From positions 806,001-870,000 of the forward strand of contig NW_026516211.1 in the NCBI RefSeq assembly GCF_025602895.1: a stretch of DNA of 64,000 nt, read 5' to 3'. The notes beneath the pieces are model-generated. The model had not been told where the DNA came from, made no database searches, and saw nothing but the letters and a program-made list of their open reading frames with translations. This stretch comes from Polychytrium aggregatum (taxonomy: Eukaryota; Chytridiomycota; Chytridiomycetes; Polychytriales). The translations under genes and the position numbers were made by a program. This document shows, one piece after another, positions 1 to 12,017 of this stretch (positions within the stretch are counted from its first letter, which is position 1; each line of letters starts with the position of its first letter).

Positions 1-2
1 CC

Positions 3-1587
3 GTCGTGCTCGCGAAACCAGCATCGCAGAAAAAGTCCAAGCGCCTGCACGACCAGCTGGCCAAGACCGCCAGCCCCGCCGAGACGGCTCAGAGCGACGC
101 TGTTTCTCGCACAAGCGCACCTTCTCGATCTGGCGAGCAAGACCAATCGGTATCGGACGTGAATCCCTGGCTTGCCTCAGACTCCAAGGCCATTCAGAAG
201 AGCACCAAAGTCGCCAAGATCGACAAGAACACAGATCGTGCTGTCAAGGCTCTGGACAAGTTCTCCAAGGAGAAGAAGAAGGGCCAGCGGGATGCTGTCG
301 AGGCACTTGAAGCCAGTCTCGAGATCGATATCAGCGGCCTGAAAGCCCTGGAAAGCACCTCAAAGAAGGGATCTGCTGCCAGTCCCTCCTTCGGGACCGG
401 CCCGGCACACACTGGCGATCACGCTGCAGCCGACGCCGACGACCTCGCTGACGGCGATGCTGACACAGATGAGCCTGTTGATGCCGGATCGGCTGGTCGG
501 ACGGCTGCAGACGCATCCAAGCGGAAGCGGAAACACCGGAAGGGTGGAAAGAAGGCTGCCACGGAGCAGTCTACCGACAGATCCGGTACCCTCGACAGCG
601 ACGATGATGATGGGGACCACCAAGCTGACGCCGAGCAGTTGGAAATGGTGCACTCCAGCGACGCCTCCAGGCTCAGCCAGCATCAGATCATGCAGATGGC
701 GTTTGCCAACGACGACGTGATGGCCGAGGTGAGTTGGTGGTAATCTTTGGCGATTGGGTTGGAGCGTGTCGACGCCGTTTCGTGGCGTTGGGAACCACCT
801 GCTGCTGGTTCGTGGCTCATGAGGACCGGTCAGACTGACTAAAAAAGTCACCATTGCTGATTCAGGAGTTTGAGGACGAGAAACGCCGCTTCATTGACCG
901 CGATGCGCCCAAGGACGTCGATTTGACCCTTCCTGGCTGGGTAAGTTGCCTGGCTCGAGCCGGCATCGACATTGGCATCAACATTGGCATCGCGCGCTCG
1001 ATCCTGGTTGCCAGGGTGCTCGTGCAGGATATCTGGCCATTTGCGTGACTGACCATTGATATTGCTCTGTTCCAGGGATCCTGGGGCGGCGAGGGTTTGA
1101 AGCGGAAACGCAATGTTGTGGTGCAGAAAGCCCGGCCCGGCACCGGCGTCGACCCGTCCACGCGCAAGGACTCCAAGCTCAAGCATGTCATCCTGAACGA
1201 GAAGCGCAACAAGAAGGTGGGCGACTGTTCTGCCCGTCGTTGCCCTGTGTGAACTCCCCCCTTCCCCTTGATTGGACTGTCTGTCACGAGCATGATCGAT
1301 AGATCAGATTGATCGGGTTGTGGTCGGGTTGTGGTCGGGTGGATAGACTAACCCTTCTCCATGACCGATGTCAGTCCCTCAAGCTGATGGCCTCCGAGGT
1401 CCCGCACGGCTTCGGCAACCGCGACCAGTACGAAAACGCAATGCGGCTGCCGCTTGGCCCAGAGTGGAACGCCCAGAGCTCGCACCTGGATCTCATCCGG
1501 CCAAGGATCCAGACCAAAGCTGGCGCCGTCATCCATCCGCTGGATTTCAAGCCGGCCTCCAAGAACAAATCGTCCAAAGCAAAGTAG
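3..1587 (+). CDS. UTP14: UTP14, U3 snoRNP / SSU processome subunit, C-terminal part
   Basis: C-terminal portion of Utp14, a nucleolar component of the small-subunit processome needed for 18S rRNA maturation; in yeast it activates the helicase Dhr1. Four exons are readable: 3-728, 866-940, 1076-1216 and 1375-1587, joined by GT-AG introns that keep frame. The family signature runs across the exon 2/3 junction (PKDVDLTLPGW then GSWGG), followed by the conserved INEKRN-like block (HVILNEKRNKK) and the C-terminal YENAMRLPLGPEWN block. Exon 1 is acidic and lysine-rich (KRKRKHRKGGKK), as expected for a nucleolar protein. The reading frame is already open at the window edge and there is no convincing initiator, so the N-terminal half lies outside. 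The motifs are seen directly; the role comes from the family. Confidence 0.93.
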
Positions 1588-1989
1588 ACGAGCGGATTGC
1601 ATTCTCGGAGCCCCTGTCGGCGCCTGCTTCTTTCCTGTCCGCCCCTCACCTTCAATGGCGCTTTGCTTTCTCCACGGCGAAACTCGCTCTGCCCTCATCC
1701 CACCATCCTTGCGCCTCCCTGTCTCCGAATGCAATCGCGGTTACATCGCCAGTGTGGGTAACCCCAACACGACATTCATCACTTGACTCCCGTATGAGTC
1801 CGCGCATCAGCCGTGACATAGACGACCGGTGAATATTTATTCGAGGAAGAGGGGGGGGGAGAAGCCAACCTTGACACCGACTATTTTGATCTTGCAGTAT
1901 TCCTGGAGAGTCGATGCTGCCATCTCAGCAGCTGTCTGGATCGCAGCGCCTGGAGGACGGGTGATGAGGGCGTCGAGAGAACCACTCTG
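1588..1989. other. Intergenic spacer between convergent genes
   Basis: About 400 bp between the UTP14 stop and the stop of the convergent VPS9 gene. It contains a run of nine G near 1851-1859. I see no gene or RNA here. Confidence 0.6.
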
Positions 1990-4900
1990 TTATCCTCGGT
2001 GGTTTCGGAGACTCTCCTTGAAGCTCTGGGCGAATTCGGAGCGAGGCGCTTGCTTGGCAGAGCCGCCGCTACCGCCGCCTGTCGATTCATCCACCGATGC
2101 AGTGGACGGACCGGCGGCAGACTCTCCAGCGGCCGACTTGGGCTCCTTCATCAGCGGCTTCGGAGGCGATCCCGATCGCTTCATCAGCACAAACCCGACA
2201 GGATTGGAGCCAGCGGCGTTGGCGGTAGCGGAGGCGGAGGCGGTTGCGGCAGTGGCAGCAGCACCCAGACGCTCTGCTGTCGAATTGAGGGCATCACTCA
2301 GTCGGCCCGGGAACTGCGAGAGCTGCTGCGGGGCGTTCTGGAGGATCCCAAAGACCTGCTGGCCGATCTGCTGGCCGATCTTGGAGGGCCTAGAAGCAAG
2401 ACCGATTGGCCATGCCAGGAGCGGCACGCATGCACGCACGTCGAGAAGGTGCAAACAGTGTTAGCGTGTGATCTTGGTCAGGCAAGTTTGGACAAATACC
2501 ATCTCACGACCAAGGATCGTGTGGGAGACGCAAAGTGCGAATCGGCCATGGGCTCAAGCCGCCTCTCCCTCCACCATGGCTGGGTTCCTGCAGACTTACA
2601 TGTCCGAGAGAGTCTGGATGGCTGCGGGTTTGAGGTTCTCGGGAGCAATGGAGGTGTTGAGAGGAGTGACTGATCGACTTGGACCGCCGTCAAGGTGGAA
2701 GTGGCCACTAGGACAGCGTGCGACAAGACACCATCAATTCGGGGATGTCTGGCGCTGTGCACACATAACCGCATGCCGTATTATGGCATGAAATCGAGCA
2801 GTGTTCAACGGGGGGTTACCTCATCGCCAGTTCGCTGGGGACGTCAAAGTGCGTCAAATCGACAGACTGAATGAAGGAAATCACGGCGGCCTGGCGAGAT
2901 ACATCAGGGTGTTTGAGCGGGTAGCGTTCGATTCAGCACTATGCAGCGACGCGCCAGCAACCAGTGGTAGTTGACAGACGAAACAACATCTACCACTGTC
3001 GTAACTCAGGCGATGGACTCGGTACGCTGGGTACAGAGAACCAGGGCTTTGCCCCATCGCAAGCAACAGTACCATATTGGTCAGACAGTACTCGGAATAG
3101 CCATCGAGCTTGGTGCCGACGTTGAACTCTTGGATGTACCGGATGTTGGCGAGCAGTCGAGGGGGGTTGGCCCTGCACCAACAGACGCAAACGGTTGGCA
3201 CTTCAAGCACGATATAGCTACTGGCTGCGACCCGGAGCGCACGGATTCAGCGAGTTCGCTGAGTGCCTTGTCTGGCCCAGAGCCTGACTCACTTACTTGA
3301 TGATGCAGTAGATCAACACAGGCAGGAGCAAATCAGCACCGGATTTGTTGGGATCCTCGGCTTTGGGGCTCTCGTTCCTGTCCAGCAGCTTGCCAGAAGA
3401 TATCTCGTCTGCGTTGACGCATCAAAAACAACCAATGGAATCAGCACGTACATACTTCATCAGCAACAGGCTCGGCACACGGATCGGGTCGAGGCGACTG
3501 AGGGGCTGTGACCATGCGAACGTTGCTACAGCGCGCCACATCCGAATCGGTTGAGTTGAGTCAGCGACAGCCTTAGCCTACCCACGATAATCTGGTGGCA
3601 CCTGACAATGTGGTCGAGTTTGGACTTGGGTGTGACCCCCAACGAGTCGCACTTGAGTAGCTCCATTCCCAGGCGATGCTTGATGCTGTTCAGAGAGTCC
3701 TCCATGAGCTTGGGCAGCTCCAGATGATGAGGTGCAAAGGATGCCAGGTTCAGCAGCGAGATGCGACGCTGAATGATGAGATCGTTAGCGGCCTCTCGTT
3801 GACGAATCGGGCCGAACGAGCTGGATGCAAAAGGTGGACAGAAGCGTGGTTAGTGCTGTCTTGGATACAAGGCAACAAAGACATCGGGGAGGGGGAGATC
3901 AGATGACATCGATGGGAATCGGCAGGCACGAGGACGCATGATATGGCATCCAGGCTGTGCTGAACTGGATGTGCTGAGCGGAATGTGCTGAACTGGATGT
4001 GCTGAGCGGGCTGTGTTGAGCGGGCTGTGTGAGCTTGTTCTTGAGCAGGCCACTCTCGGACCAGCTTGGTCGACTGCCGACACAGCCCGGCTCGTGTCCG
4101 GTTGGGTTGCGACGCAGGTTGGGACGATACATACGCCTCGTATGATTTGGCCAAAACATAGTTCTCCAGCCCTTGGTTGAAATGCTGCTGCATCACCTCG
4201 TCCATTTTGAGATAGGTACAGAGCTCCTTGCAGGGTTTCTGCAGCCGGTCCAGGAATACAGTGACGAGGGTCTGAATCGACTTTGGCGATGAGTTCCAGC
4301 GGCCCATCAGAGCGGCATCGCCCGAGAGCCTGTTGATTTGGTTGATCAAAAAGGCTGAGCGCGGCTCCTCTTTGACGACGGACATGAAGAAGAGATATGA
4401 GATATCGGAGTGCAGCTCCGGCAGATCATCCAATCGAGGCGGGATGTTGCTGTCGATCTGGGGAAAGATGGCGCTGGCAATGTTGGCGAGCAGATTCGAC
4501 TCCTCGGTGGCTGTTGATGGTCTGGCGGCTGCCGGCTCGCCCGTGCTGGAGGGACGAGCAGCCGGCGAGTCACCGGCGGCGTTTCCGGATGCTGCTCCTT
4601 TTGAGTGCGCCAGATCCTCGGGCATGATGCTGCGTTTGACCTCAAGGGCAAGGATTGAGTCGCTGCCTCCCGGGATCTGGACGACAACGGGCTCCTCGCC
4701 CACACAAGCGATGGAGGGATAGTCTGTTTCGGACGAGTCCATGTCGATCGTGGACCAGATGGTCTGGCGGCCCTTGCCGGCATCGACTTCGCCAGACCAT
4801 GCTGCCAGCAAATCGCTTTCTGATGGTGCGCCGCCGACGATGATGATCCGGTCCCTTGAAGACGAGTTGGGCCAGGTCAAAGACATAGATGCGATCAGCG

Positions 4901-5756
4901 ACATGTTGAGTCAGATTCCCGGCGAGAAGGGCAGGGGGCTGCCCCGTCGTAGCGGAGGGGATGCGGCCGAGTCGCTTACTTTTTGATTATTCCTATCCGA
5001 TATGGCCACCACAAGGCAGCGGGATGGAGAGGGCAGTCGTTAACGCTACCTGTCGTTGATGCTGACGGTGTGGGTGGGACTGCGCTGTGCTCGACGACTC
5101 GGTCTCGGCTGGTATACGCACCTCGCACTCCTCCGAGGGTGATGAACTGCTTGGGATTTGCAGGGTTTGGAACGACGACTGGCGAGATAGCGACCGCAAC
5201 AGCAATAGCAACAGCAACAGCAAATGCAGCGAGGTGTCAGACTCGGATGACTCAAAGTGGCTTTGGAGATGAGCCAAGGTTGGATGAATACGCAGACCGG
5301 ATGCCCACCGTGATGGTCGTAGTACTGCCGGTCGACGGGCTCGGAGCGGCTAAGGGCCGAGACGAGAAGAAAGGACTGGCGGAAACGGGAAGGTGGAGGT
5401 AGAGAGCCGTATCAGCCATGAACGAGCCAGGATCAACCGGCGAGTCATGCAGCATATGCAAGCTGCTATCGGCATATCGGCATATCGGCCTCGTCAGGTC
5501 CGCCACCAGCACTGTGCCAAACAGCTGGCGGCAGAAGAGCTACCTTTTTCGAGAGCAACATGACCTTGACATCGTTGAAGGGAATGTCCTGCAGGGCCTG
5601 GATGGCTGGATGGCTTTCGAGCTTGAACGACACCGACGGGCCGGAGACACGGGCCTTGCGAGCAGGCAGGGGCGGGGCTACGAGCTCGGCCGAGGGAGCA
5701 TCCTGGGGAGTGGATGGCTCAGGCGCTGGGGCTGGGGCTGGGCCTGGGGTATCCAT
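1990..5756 (-). CDS. VPS9-domain protein (probable Rab5-type GTPase exchange factor)
   Basis: Multi-exon gene on the minus strand. VPS9 domains catalyse GDP/GTP exchange on Rab5-family GTPases in endosomal traffic. Separate exons give a helical bundle (KPCKELCTYLKMDEVMQQHF, about 4200-4250), a KLDHIVRCHQIIVG helix (3586-3640) and the diagnostic VPS9 core ANPPRLLANIRYIQEF followed by YCLTNM (about 3060-3180). The last exons encode a Ser/Gly/Ala-rich tail ending LRNHRG at 1990. The proposed first exon starts at 5756 (MDTPGPAPAPAPEPST) and is proline-rich. The region 4900-5480 is low-complexity and its splicing is uncertain, so the gene could instead start at the Met near 4904 (MSLIASMSLTWPN). 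No RasGAP or UBZ domain was seen, so I do not assign it to GAPVD1 or Rabex-5. Domain call good, gene model approximate. Confidence 0.72.
3950..4035. repeat. Short imperfect tandem repeat in a VPS9 intron
   Basis: About five imperfect ~15-bp units built on TGCTGAACTGGATG / TGCTGAGCGGGCTG, lying between the exons that encode the helical bundle and the VPS9 core. Confidence 0.7.
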
Positions 5757-6589
5757 GGCTATTTGTATACGAAGAGGTTGCGTCGAAGACAGGCAGCAAC
5801 CAGCAGCCGAGAGATGACCACAGCAGAGGCGACAGCCAAGAGTTTCTCTCTTGGCCGCAAGCGCCAGCGGGTGGGCCAATCAGCGGCCTCGGGATCCAGG
5901 CCGAGCAGCCACCCGCGACGATCATCATCCATATCGCTGGCGGGGACGCAGCACGGCTGTGGGATGCCGTCGGGTCCTATCAGCGGATCCTATCGGTGTT
6001 GGAGATGACGTTGCGATTGGGAGAGGTGAACGGCTCGGTCACTCGGCCGGGATGCGACGGCTTGATCGCTTGGTCGGGGATGCGACGGCTTGATCGCTGC
6101 AGATATCGGCTGCAGTACGAATGGTGAACAAGTCCAGGCGAGAAACATGCCGGCTGCGGCTGGCCAAGACATCCATCGGTGCGTGGTACAAGTATTCGTG
6201 CTGCAGGTATTCGTGCATCAAGGGCGACGGATCGAGGAAGTTGATGGCGAGGAGGTCGATGGCGATGCAGGAGGAGCGCGGGCGGGTTGATCTCCGAGAC
6301 GGGCAGCAACATGGGCAGCTGCATGGCTCGACTGAATCGAGGGCGCGCACTTGGGAAAGGGGCGACCATGCTGGAGTGTTCAGCCATCGCACAAGCCAGT
6401 CGATGTTGTGTTTTCGAACATGGTGTCGATGTTGTGCCTTCGAATATGGTGCCGATCCTGCTTTGTCGAACACGGCTGCGGACTTGGAAAGTCGCCGGCA
6501 AGGACTGGCTGCGCACAGCGGGCTGCGCATTGCTGGCTGTGTCACCGTTGCTGTCTTTGTTCGTTCTCGTCTTTGCTCGGTGCGGTTCC

Positions 6590-6662
6590 CCTTGCCGGTG
6601 TGTTCTCGCTGCCGGTGTGTTCTCGCTGCCGGTGTGTTCTCGCTGCCAGTGTGTTCTCGCTG
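6590..6662. repeat. 17-bp minisatellite, four units
   Basis: Four head-to-tail copies of GCCGGTGTGTTCTCGCT; the last carries one or two substitutions. Confidence 0.9.
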
Positions 6663-7236
6663 TCTTCCATATTGCCCTTGTTCTTGTTCTCTCGCACCCA
6701 CTCCTCCCCTCGGTCTGCCGTTGCGACATGTCGCTGGTGCGAATCGAGACATGTCGCTCCCGTTGTATCAACTGCCCTTCCCGATTCACACATGCCACTC
6801 TCCTCGACTCACACATGCCACTCTCCTCGATTAACAGACCCTTCGTCGATCGCACCGTCCCACCTTCCGTCGTCTCGCACGCCCTCACCCACCACGCCAC
6901 TGGGTCAGCTGCCCCCTTGCTTGCCCCACCCGTCGCGCGCTCCATCCGTCTGTGTGCTGCTCAGTGCCCCGCCTGATGTCCCCCATTGGTTCGCAAAAAA
7001 GTGCACAACGCGGCGTCGCTTGTCCTTCGGGCCTGCGATGCAAACACTCCAGTGCCTCCTCTGGCCAAAGCCCGTTCCGCAGCCCTGCCTCAAGCGGCAG
7101 GCGTCCTCGCACCAACGCCTTGCCCTGTGGCCGCCCCTTGCCAGTCCTTCGGCCTGCGCTTTGCCTCGCAAGCAAACGTGCCTGCCGCCGCCGCCGTCGC
7201 GGGTGAGTCTTTTTTTCTCGCCCCCTCGCTCGCCCG

Positions 7237-7244
7237 CATAAATA
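7237..7244 (+). promoter_or_regulatory. TATA-like element upstream of the YcnI-like gene
   Basis: CATAAATA lies 74 bp before the ATG at 7318 in an otherwise C-rich leader. Position and sequence suit a core promoter; no other support. Confidence 0.4.
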
Positions 7245-7317
7245 CCGTCAGCGCTCTCCGTCGCAAAATTTACTCGCCATCTTGCGATCCTTCCTTCCCG
7301 AAGCACTCCTTCCCACC

Positions 7318-8143
7318 ATGCAGCTCTCTGGCCTTACCACTTTCATCGCCGCCCTGGCCCTGGCCGTCTCCAGCGTCCAGGCCCATGCCACCTGCAACCC
7401 CAACATTGCCCCCAACGGCCAGTACTTTGTGACCTCTATCCGCATCCGTAAGTCTCTGCAATCGTTTCGGTCGCTTCCGCTACCTTGGTGGCTTCGGTTG
7501 TTGCTGGATGTGCTGGGCTCTGTTTCTCTCTGGGTGTTTCCCACGGCCAATGTCAGACCCCATTCGCATGGCTCACGTTGCTGGCGCTTTATCTCCCTCC
7601 CCCTCGCCTGCCTCGTCTCCAGCCCACTCCTTCCCGGGTTCCTACACCCTCAATGTCTCCGTCAAGATCCCCGACGGCGTCAACACCGTCATTCCCCGTG
7701 AGCTCTCCGGCTGGAAGGTCGACTTCACCATGCGTCCCCTGAACCCTCCTGTCGTTGTCGACGACGTGGGCATCGTCAACACCACTGTCGATACCGTCAT
7801 CTGGTACGGCGGCCAGCTCCTCAACGGTCTCTATGAGGACTTTAGTATCTCCATGATGCTCCCCAACGTCACCGAGGGCACCAAGCTGTACTTCCCCACC
7901 ACCCAGATCACCACCAACTCCACTGGCATCAAGGTTCCTCTTGTCTGGGATGCCATTCCCTACCCCAACGGCACCCTTCCCGACGGTGCCGACGATCCGG
8001 CTCCCTCTCTCACCCTGTACACCAACGGCGTTGTTCCCAGCCCCTCGCCCTCGACTGCTGCCAAGAGCAGCGGCCACAAGGCCACCGGCGCTGTCGCTGC
8101 CTGCCTGCTCGCTGTCGCCTCTCTCATGAGCCTCATGCTCTGA
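7318..8143 (+). CDS. Secreted YcnI-like (DUF1775) protein with probable GPI anchor
   Basis: Two exons (7318-7447 and 7623-8143) splice cleanly to about 216 residues. The N-terminus (MQLSGLTTFIAALALAVSS then VQA) is a signal peptide whose predicted cleavage leaves histidine as residue 1 (HATCNPNIAPNG). The splice restores the family block RIPHSFPGSYTLNVSVKIP, followed by LSGWKVDF, a VIWYGGQL strand and LYFPTTQI, all characteristic of the YcnI/DUF1775 fold. Bacterial YcnI binds copper through an N-terminal histidine and a tryptophan, so copper handling is the natural inference but is not shown here. The C-terminus is Ser/Pro-rich then hydrophobic (VAACLLAVASLMSLML), as in GPI-anchored proteins. 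Several N-x-S/T sites fit a surface location. The copY/copC-type neighbours of bacterial operons are absent. Confidence 0.82.
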
Positions 8144-9020
8144 TTTGCCTGCCCAATCCCCTGCGGACCAGCATGTTTCTTCTCACTGTATGTTCGTATC
8201 CCCCATGTCTCAACTGTATTTCGCTCTCGCTTGCCCCGCACAATTTGTTCAAAATACACCAATTGCTTTTGTGAACAGAATCCGACTTTGTTCGGCTGTG
8301 GTTGTGCATTGCTGCCGCTCCTTGCCTCAACCGACGCCTCGGTCATCGTCGCAAAAGCCTCACCGGAAACGCAGCTCGTACTGAGGCAGCCTTGGACCCG
8401 AGATCGCCGATGCTTGCCCCCGCCCAATAAGCAGCGCGGCCCCGAGCGACATTCCAAGACCGGTGGGGGGCGTCCGTCTTCTCCCTGCTGCTGCTCCAAG
8501 GCAGTCGTTCCCCCAGTCAGGTTTCACCGGGTGGAGGGCAGTGTCCCCGCCTGCAAGGGCTGAAACCTGGGCGGGCAGCGCCCCACCACCCCCGCCCGAC
8601 CCGCCATTGTCCTCCATGCGATGTGCCTTGGTCTCAACAACAAGGCCTCCATGCTCCTCGCCGGCCTCTGCTTCTGTGGTCCTGCAACTCAAACCCTGCT
8701 GCCATGGACGTACAGCACAGCGGATCTGCTGCTGGGTCGATCGTTTGCGCTGACCAAGGCTGAAACACCCACCTCCCCGCCAGCACCGCTGTCGCTGTCA
8801 GCAGATCGTCCAGCCAACAGGAATGGATCGCCGTCCATATGCTTCCATCCGTCCTCCTCCTCCTCCGGCATCCCCCCTCCCACCCAGCCTCCAATCGCCC
8901 CTGCGTCTGTGCCTTCTCTGGGCAGGTAGAGGACGCTCCCAGCATCTTGCCTTCCAAGGACACTCCTACTGCCTGCTCCTCGCCAGCCGGCTTGCCAGCA
9001 AACTCACCTCATCGTCCAGG
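8144..9020. other. Spacer upstream of the SH3 membrane-protein pair
   Basis: No supported gene. A short upstream exon carrying a signal peptide for the next gene could lie here (an AG acceptor sits just before its first ATG), for example around the hydrophobic stretch after 8651, but no unambiguous splice could be chosen. Confidence 0.4.
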
Positions 9021-10961
9021 ATGAACTCCAGCAACATCCAGTGGCTGCTCACCTACGGCTCCGCGGGCCTGTCCCTCCCGCAGTGCGCCCAGACAGCCTC
9101 CTCAGGCCCCTTTCTGTCGTCGCTCGGCGACAGCCTCTATGCAACCAATGTCTGCGCCAACGTCCATCCCAACTCGGCCAGCGGCTTCTATGGCTACTAC
9201 ACCTTCAATTCCACAACGCAGACCGTTGGCTGGTCCAACTGCGGCAGCGACCAGACCTGCGCCCCGAGTTCCTGCAGTCCGACCCCGCCCGACTTTCCAA
9301 AGAACCCGGCGCTGCCGCGGCCCTGTAACGGCGACGTGCTGGCGATCTATGATTCGACCGAAACCGTTGGGTAGGCGGCGCTCGTGTGGGGGGGGGAGGG
9401 TGGAGCTGAGCACAGTTTCGTTGCAGTGATGATCTGGGCCATGCTCGATCTGCCAGCCAGCGTTGCGGCCCTTCTCTGCCTGTGATCCGGGTCCTCCCCT
9501 GCAAACTCATACTCTCGTCACTCACCTTGCTCACTTTTCTTTTCTTTTCCTTTCTTTCCCAACCCGGCCCCGCGCTGCGTGGCTTGATATCGCAGCGGCT
9601 TTGCCAACGCTTTCGGAACCAGTTCTTTCGTCTATGTGACCTATAGCGCCGACCAGCCCTGCTCGGCACCCTACAAATCCGACCGGCGACCTGTCTTCCC
9701 GGCCTGCACCAAGGTCAACGAAGGTGTCTATGCAATCACCCTCCGCAAACCCGTCGACAACCAAACGACAGCGCTGTCGAGCTATGGCTGCACGGATTCG
9801 GCCTGCACCCAGAACTGCTCGCCCTATGGACTCTCGTTCTTCCTGTCGCCGACTCCCCTGTGCTCGCCGAGCTCGACCGGCTCGTTCCGCTCCGACTACC
9901 GTCTGATCTCCAGCACGGCCCTATCGAGCTTTCTGACGGCCTTGCCCACGGGTCCATCAATGAACGGAGCATCGGGTTCCGCTTCCACATCTCCCCCGGT
10001 CGCACTTTCAACCTCCCAGCCGGCTATCAGCTCCACCACGGACCAGAAGATACCCCTCTTGGCTGGGCTCGGAACTGCCGGTATTGTCCTCATCTGTGCA
10101 GGTACAGCGTCGGCCTCTCCCGCTCGTCTGGCATGCATTGCAGCCACCGCATGCTTTGCCGACACATGCATGTACATACCATGACTCTCGCCTGCGTTTG
10201 AATTCGATTGTGATCGCTCTTGGGTTCTCTCCCACGCTCTCACACTCTCTCGCTCTATCCTCTCACATTGGGATCAATAGCCGTTCTGCTGCTCATCTAC
10301 CACCGCCGCCGCAAGACCCAGCATCAAAAGGACTTTGACAAGCTGGTGCAAAGCTACAATCCAGCGCCCCCGACGCCGCCCCAACTCGGTCCTCAAATCA
10401 TCCGACACGCTTCCGAGATCCCGATGAGCGACATCTCACAGTCGGCGAGCACTTTGGACGTGGCCATCTACCGCTCCGTAGTCTGCTATGAGCCCCTGAA
10501 GGGCGACACCCACGAAATCGACCTGCGGATCGGCGACATTGTTGGCGTCATTGCAATCTTGAATGACGGATGGGCACAGGTACAGCAGCAATGACAGTGG
10601 CAATGGCAATGGCAATGGCGATGGCGATGGCAATGGCAATGGCAATGGCTATGATCTCGTCTGGAGCATTGTCCAGGCAGCTGCTGCATGCTCGCCATGC
10701 CTCGTGCCTTTCTCGATTGAAACTAACCTTGCTCGTTCTCCGGCCCAGGCCCACAACCACACCACCGGTCGCTCTGGCCTTGTCAAGCTGCAAAATCTCC
10801 GTGTCCTTGGCGACGACTTGTTTTCGGACAGCAACCTTCCCCGATACGACCATCTGATGGAGCCCTCGCCGGCCCTGACCTCGTCGTCGGTCTCGGTCGT
10901 TCCATCGCCGCGGATTTCGACCGACGGATTGTGGTCTGCCCGAAGCTTCCGTTCCAGTTGA
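9021..10961 (+). CDS. Single-pass membrane protein: Cys-rich ectodomain, TM, cytoplasmic SH3
   Basis: Four exons: 9021-9370, 9596-10101, 10281-10579 and 10749-10961, all with GT-AG introns in frame. The extracellular part is cysteine-rich (SNCGSDQTCAPSSC, YGCTDSACTQNC). A TM helix crosses the exon 2/3 junction (IPLLAGLGTAGIVLICA then AVLLLIYHRRRK) with positive residues on the inner side. The cytoplasmic tail holds an SH3 domain split by intron 3: YEPLKGDTHEIDLRIGDIVG, then NDGWAQ joined to AHNHTTGRSGLVKLQNL. SH3 domains bind proline-rich partners, so a surface sensor or adaptor role is inferred. The start at 9021 lacks a signal peptide, so an upstream exon may be missing. A paralogue follows in tandem. 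No orthologue recognised. Confidence 0.75.
10586..10652. repeat. Hexanucleotide microsatellite in the SH3-gene intron
   Basis: About ten units of TGGCAA with some TGGCGA, beginning a few bases after the intron 3 donor that splits the SH3 domain. Confidence 0.9.
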
Positions 10962-11607
10962 TTCATTTCAGGGTCGGCGGGAGGGCATGGTGCCAACCCG
11001 GCGCATCGACCACGCCGTCTCGCCCCGCAGGTGCCGACCCCATCCTTCCACCACCAGCCCCGTGCTCTGTGCCGTCCTTTCTGCTTCTTTGCGTAATGTA
11101 CAGCGCGGCTGGTGAGCGGGGGGGGGCGCCTTTCCTTTCTTTTTTTCTCGCTCTCTCGGCGTCTCGTGGGGGCTGTCATGTCCGCCAACGCGCCGACTCA
11201 CGCATATACTTTGTGTCGATAATATGAAAGCGGGTTATGTCTTTTGCATATGTGCGGCCGCAGAGACCAGGGCCATTGCGACTGATATGAGCAGAGCCAA
11301 GTCTCTCGGCCCAGCGCCATCCTGCGTCAACCCTGTGCATCTGTGCAAGGTTGGTGGAACAGCACCCCCCCCTGCCTCCCTGTGCCGCTGAGTGCCACGC
11401 CAAATTCTGCCAAAATTGAGCCCGTTCCTGTGGTTGAAGCGCAGCTCCATCTCCAGCAAGATTTCGTTGCAATCGGCTCGCATGCAAAGGACGATGCAGA
11501 GCGCCACTGCGGGACCCTCCAGACGAGAAGACGACGGCGACTGTGCGGGAACCGCAGACGGGAAAGGCCGTTGGCGAGGGTGCTGGCCCCACAGAGCCGC
11601 CGTGGAG

Positions 11608-11684
11608 AATCACAGGGCATCATCACAGGGCATCATCACAGGGTATCATCACAGGGCATCATCACAGGGCATCCTCACAGAATA
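11608..11684. repeat. 13-bp minisatellite, five to six units
   Basis: Head-to-tail copies of CACAGGGCATCAT with single substitutions, in the spacer between the two SH3 membrane-protein genes. Confidence 0.9.
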
Positions 11685-12017
11685 GTATCGCAACACAGCA
11701 TCGATGGCGCATCCTCCGAGCCATATGCCGTCCCAGCCTGGCTGCAACGACGTCCAGTCCAAGGAGAAAACGGCAAAGGGAAAGGAAAGAAAAGGAAGGG
11801 GAGGGGCGACAACAAGGAGAGGCGAGCCCTGCGCGAGTGAGGCTACAACCCAGAGACTTACCCCCGGCCGCACCGCCTGAAGTTGCGGCGAGCTGGTTCT
11901 TGATCGCTGGTCCGGGCAGCGCTGGTGGTGCACTTGATCTGCAAAACGCATACACCACCTGCTCCGACAGCGCCCGCAACAGCACCCGCAGCAGCTCCAG
12001 CTCTTCTCCTTCGAGCG

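Larger units (their letters stand above)
5757..7317. other. 1.5-kb intergenic region with several short duplications
   Basis: Divergent spacer between the proposed VPS9 start and the YcnI-like gene. Open frames here are compositional and show no family motif. It holds a duplicated ~26-bp unit (GGATGCGACGGCTTGATCGC twice, 6049-6101), a degenerate ~28-bp repeat around TCGATGTTGTG..TTCGAA (6395-6480) and the 17-bp minisatellite listed separately. I see no gene. Confidence 0.6.

Noticed and set aside
5980-6945. A ~320-codon minus-strand frame
   Set aside because: Compositional: built over short tandem duplications (Glu-His-Thr-Gly-Ser-Glu-Asn repeat), with no recognisable motif, and other frames are equally open.
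6351-7241. A ~296-codon plus-strand frame upstream of the YcnI-like gene
   Set aside because: Pro/Cys/Ser-rich translation of GC-rich promoter and minisatellite sequence; it ends before the TATA-like element and has no family match.
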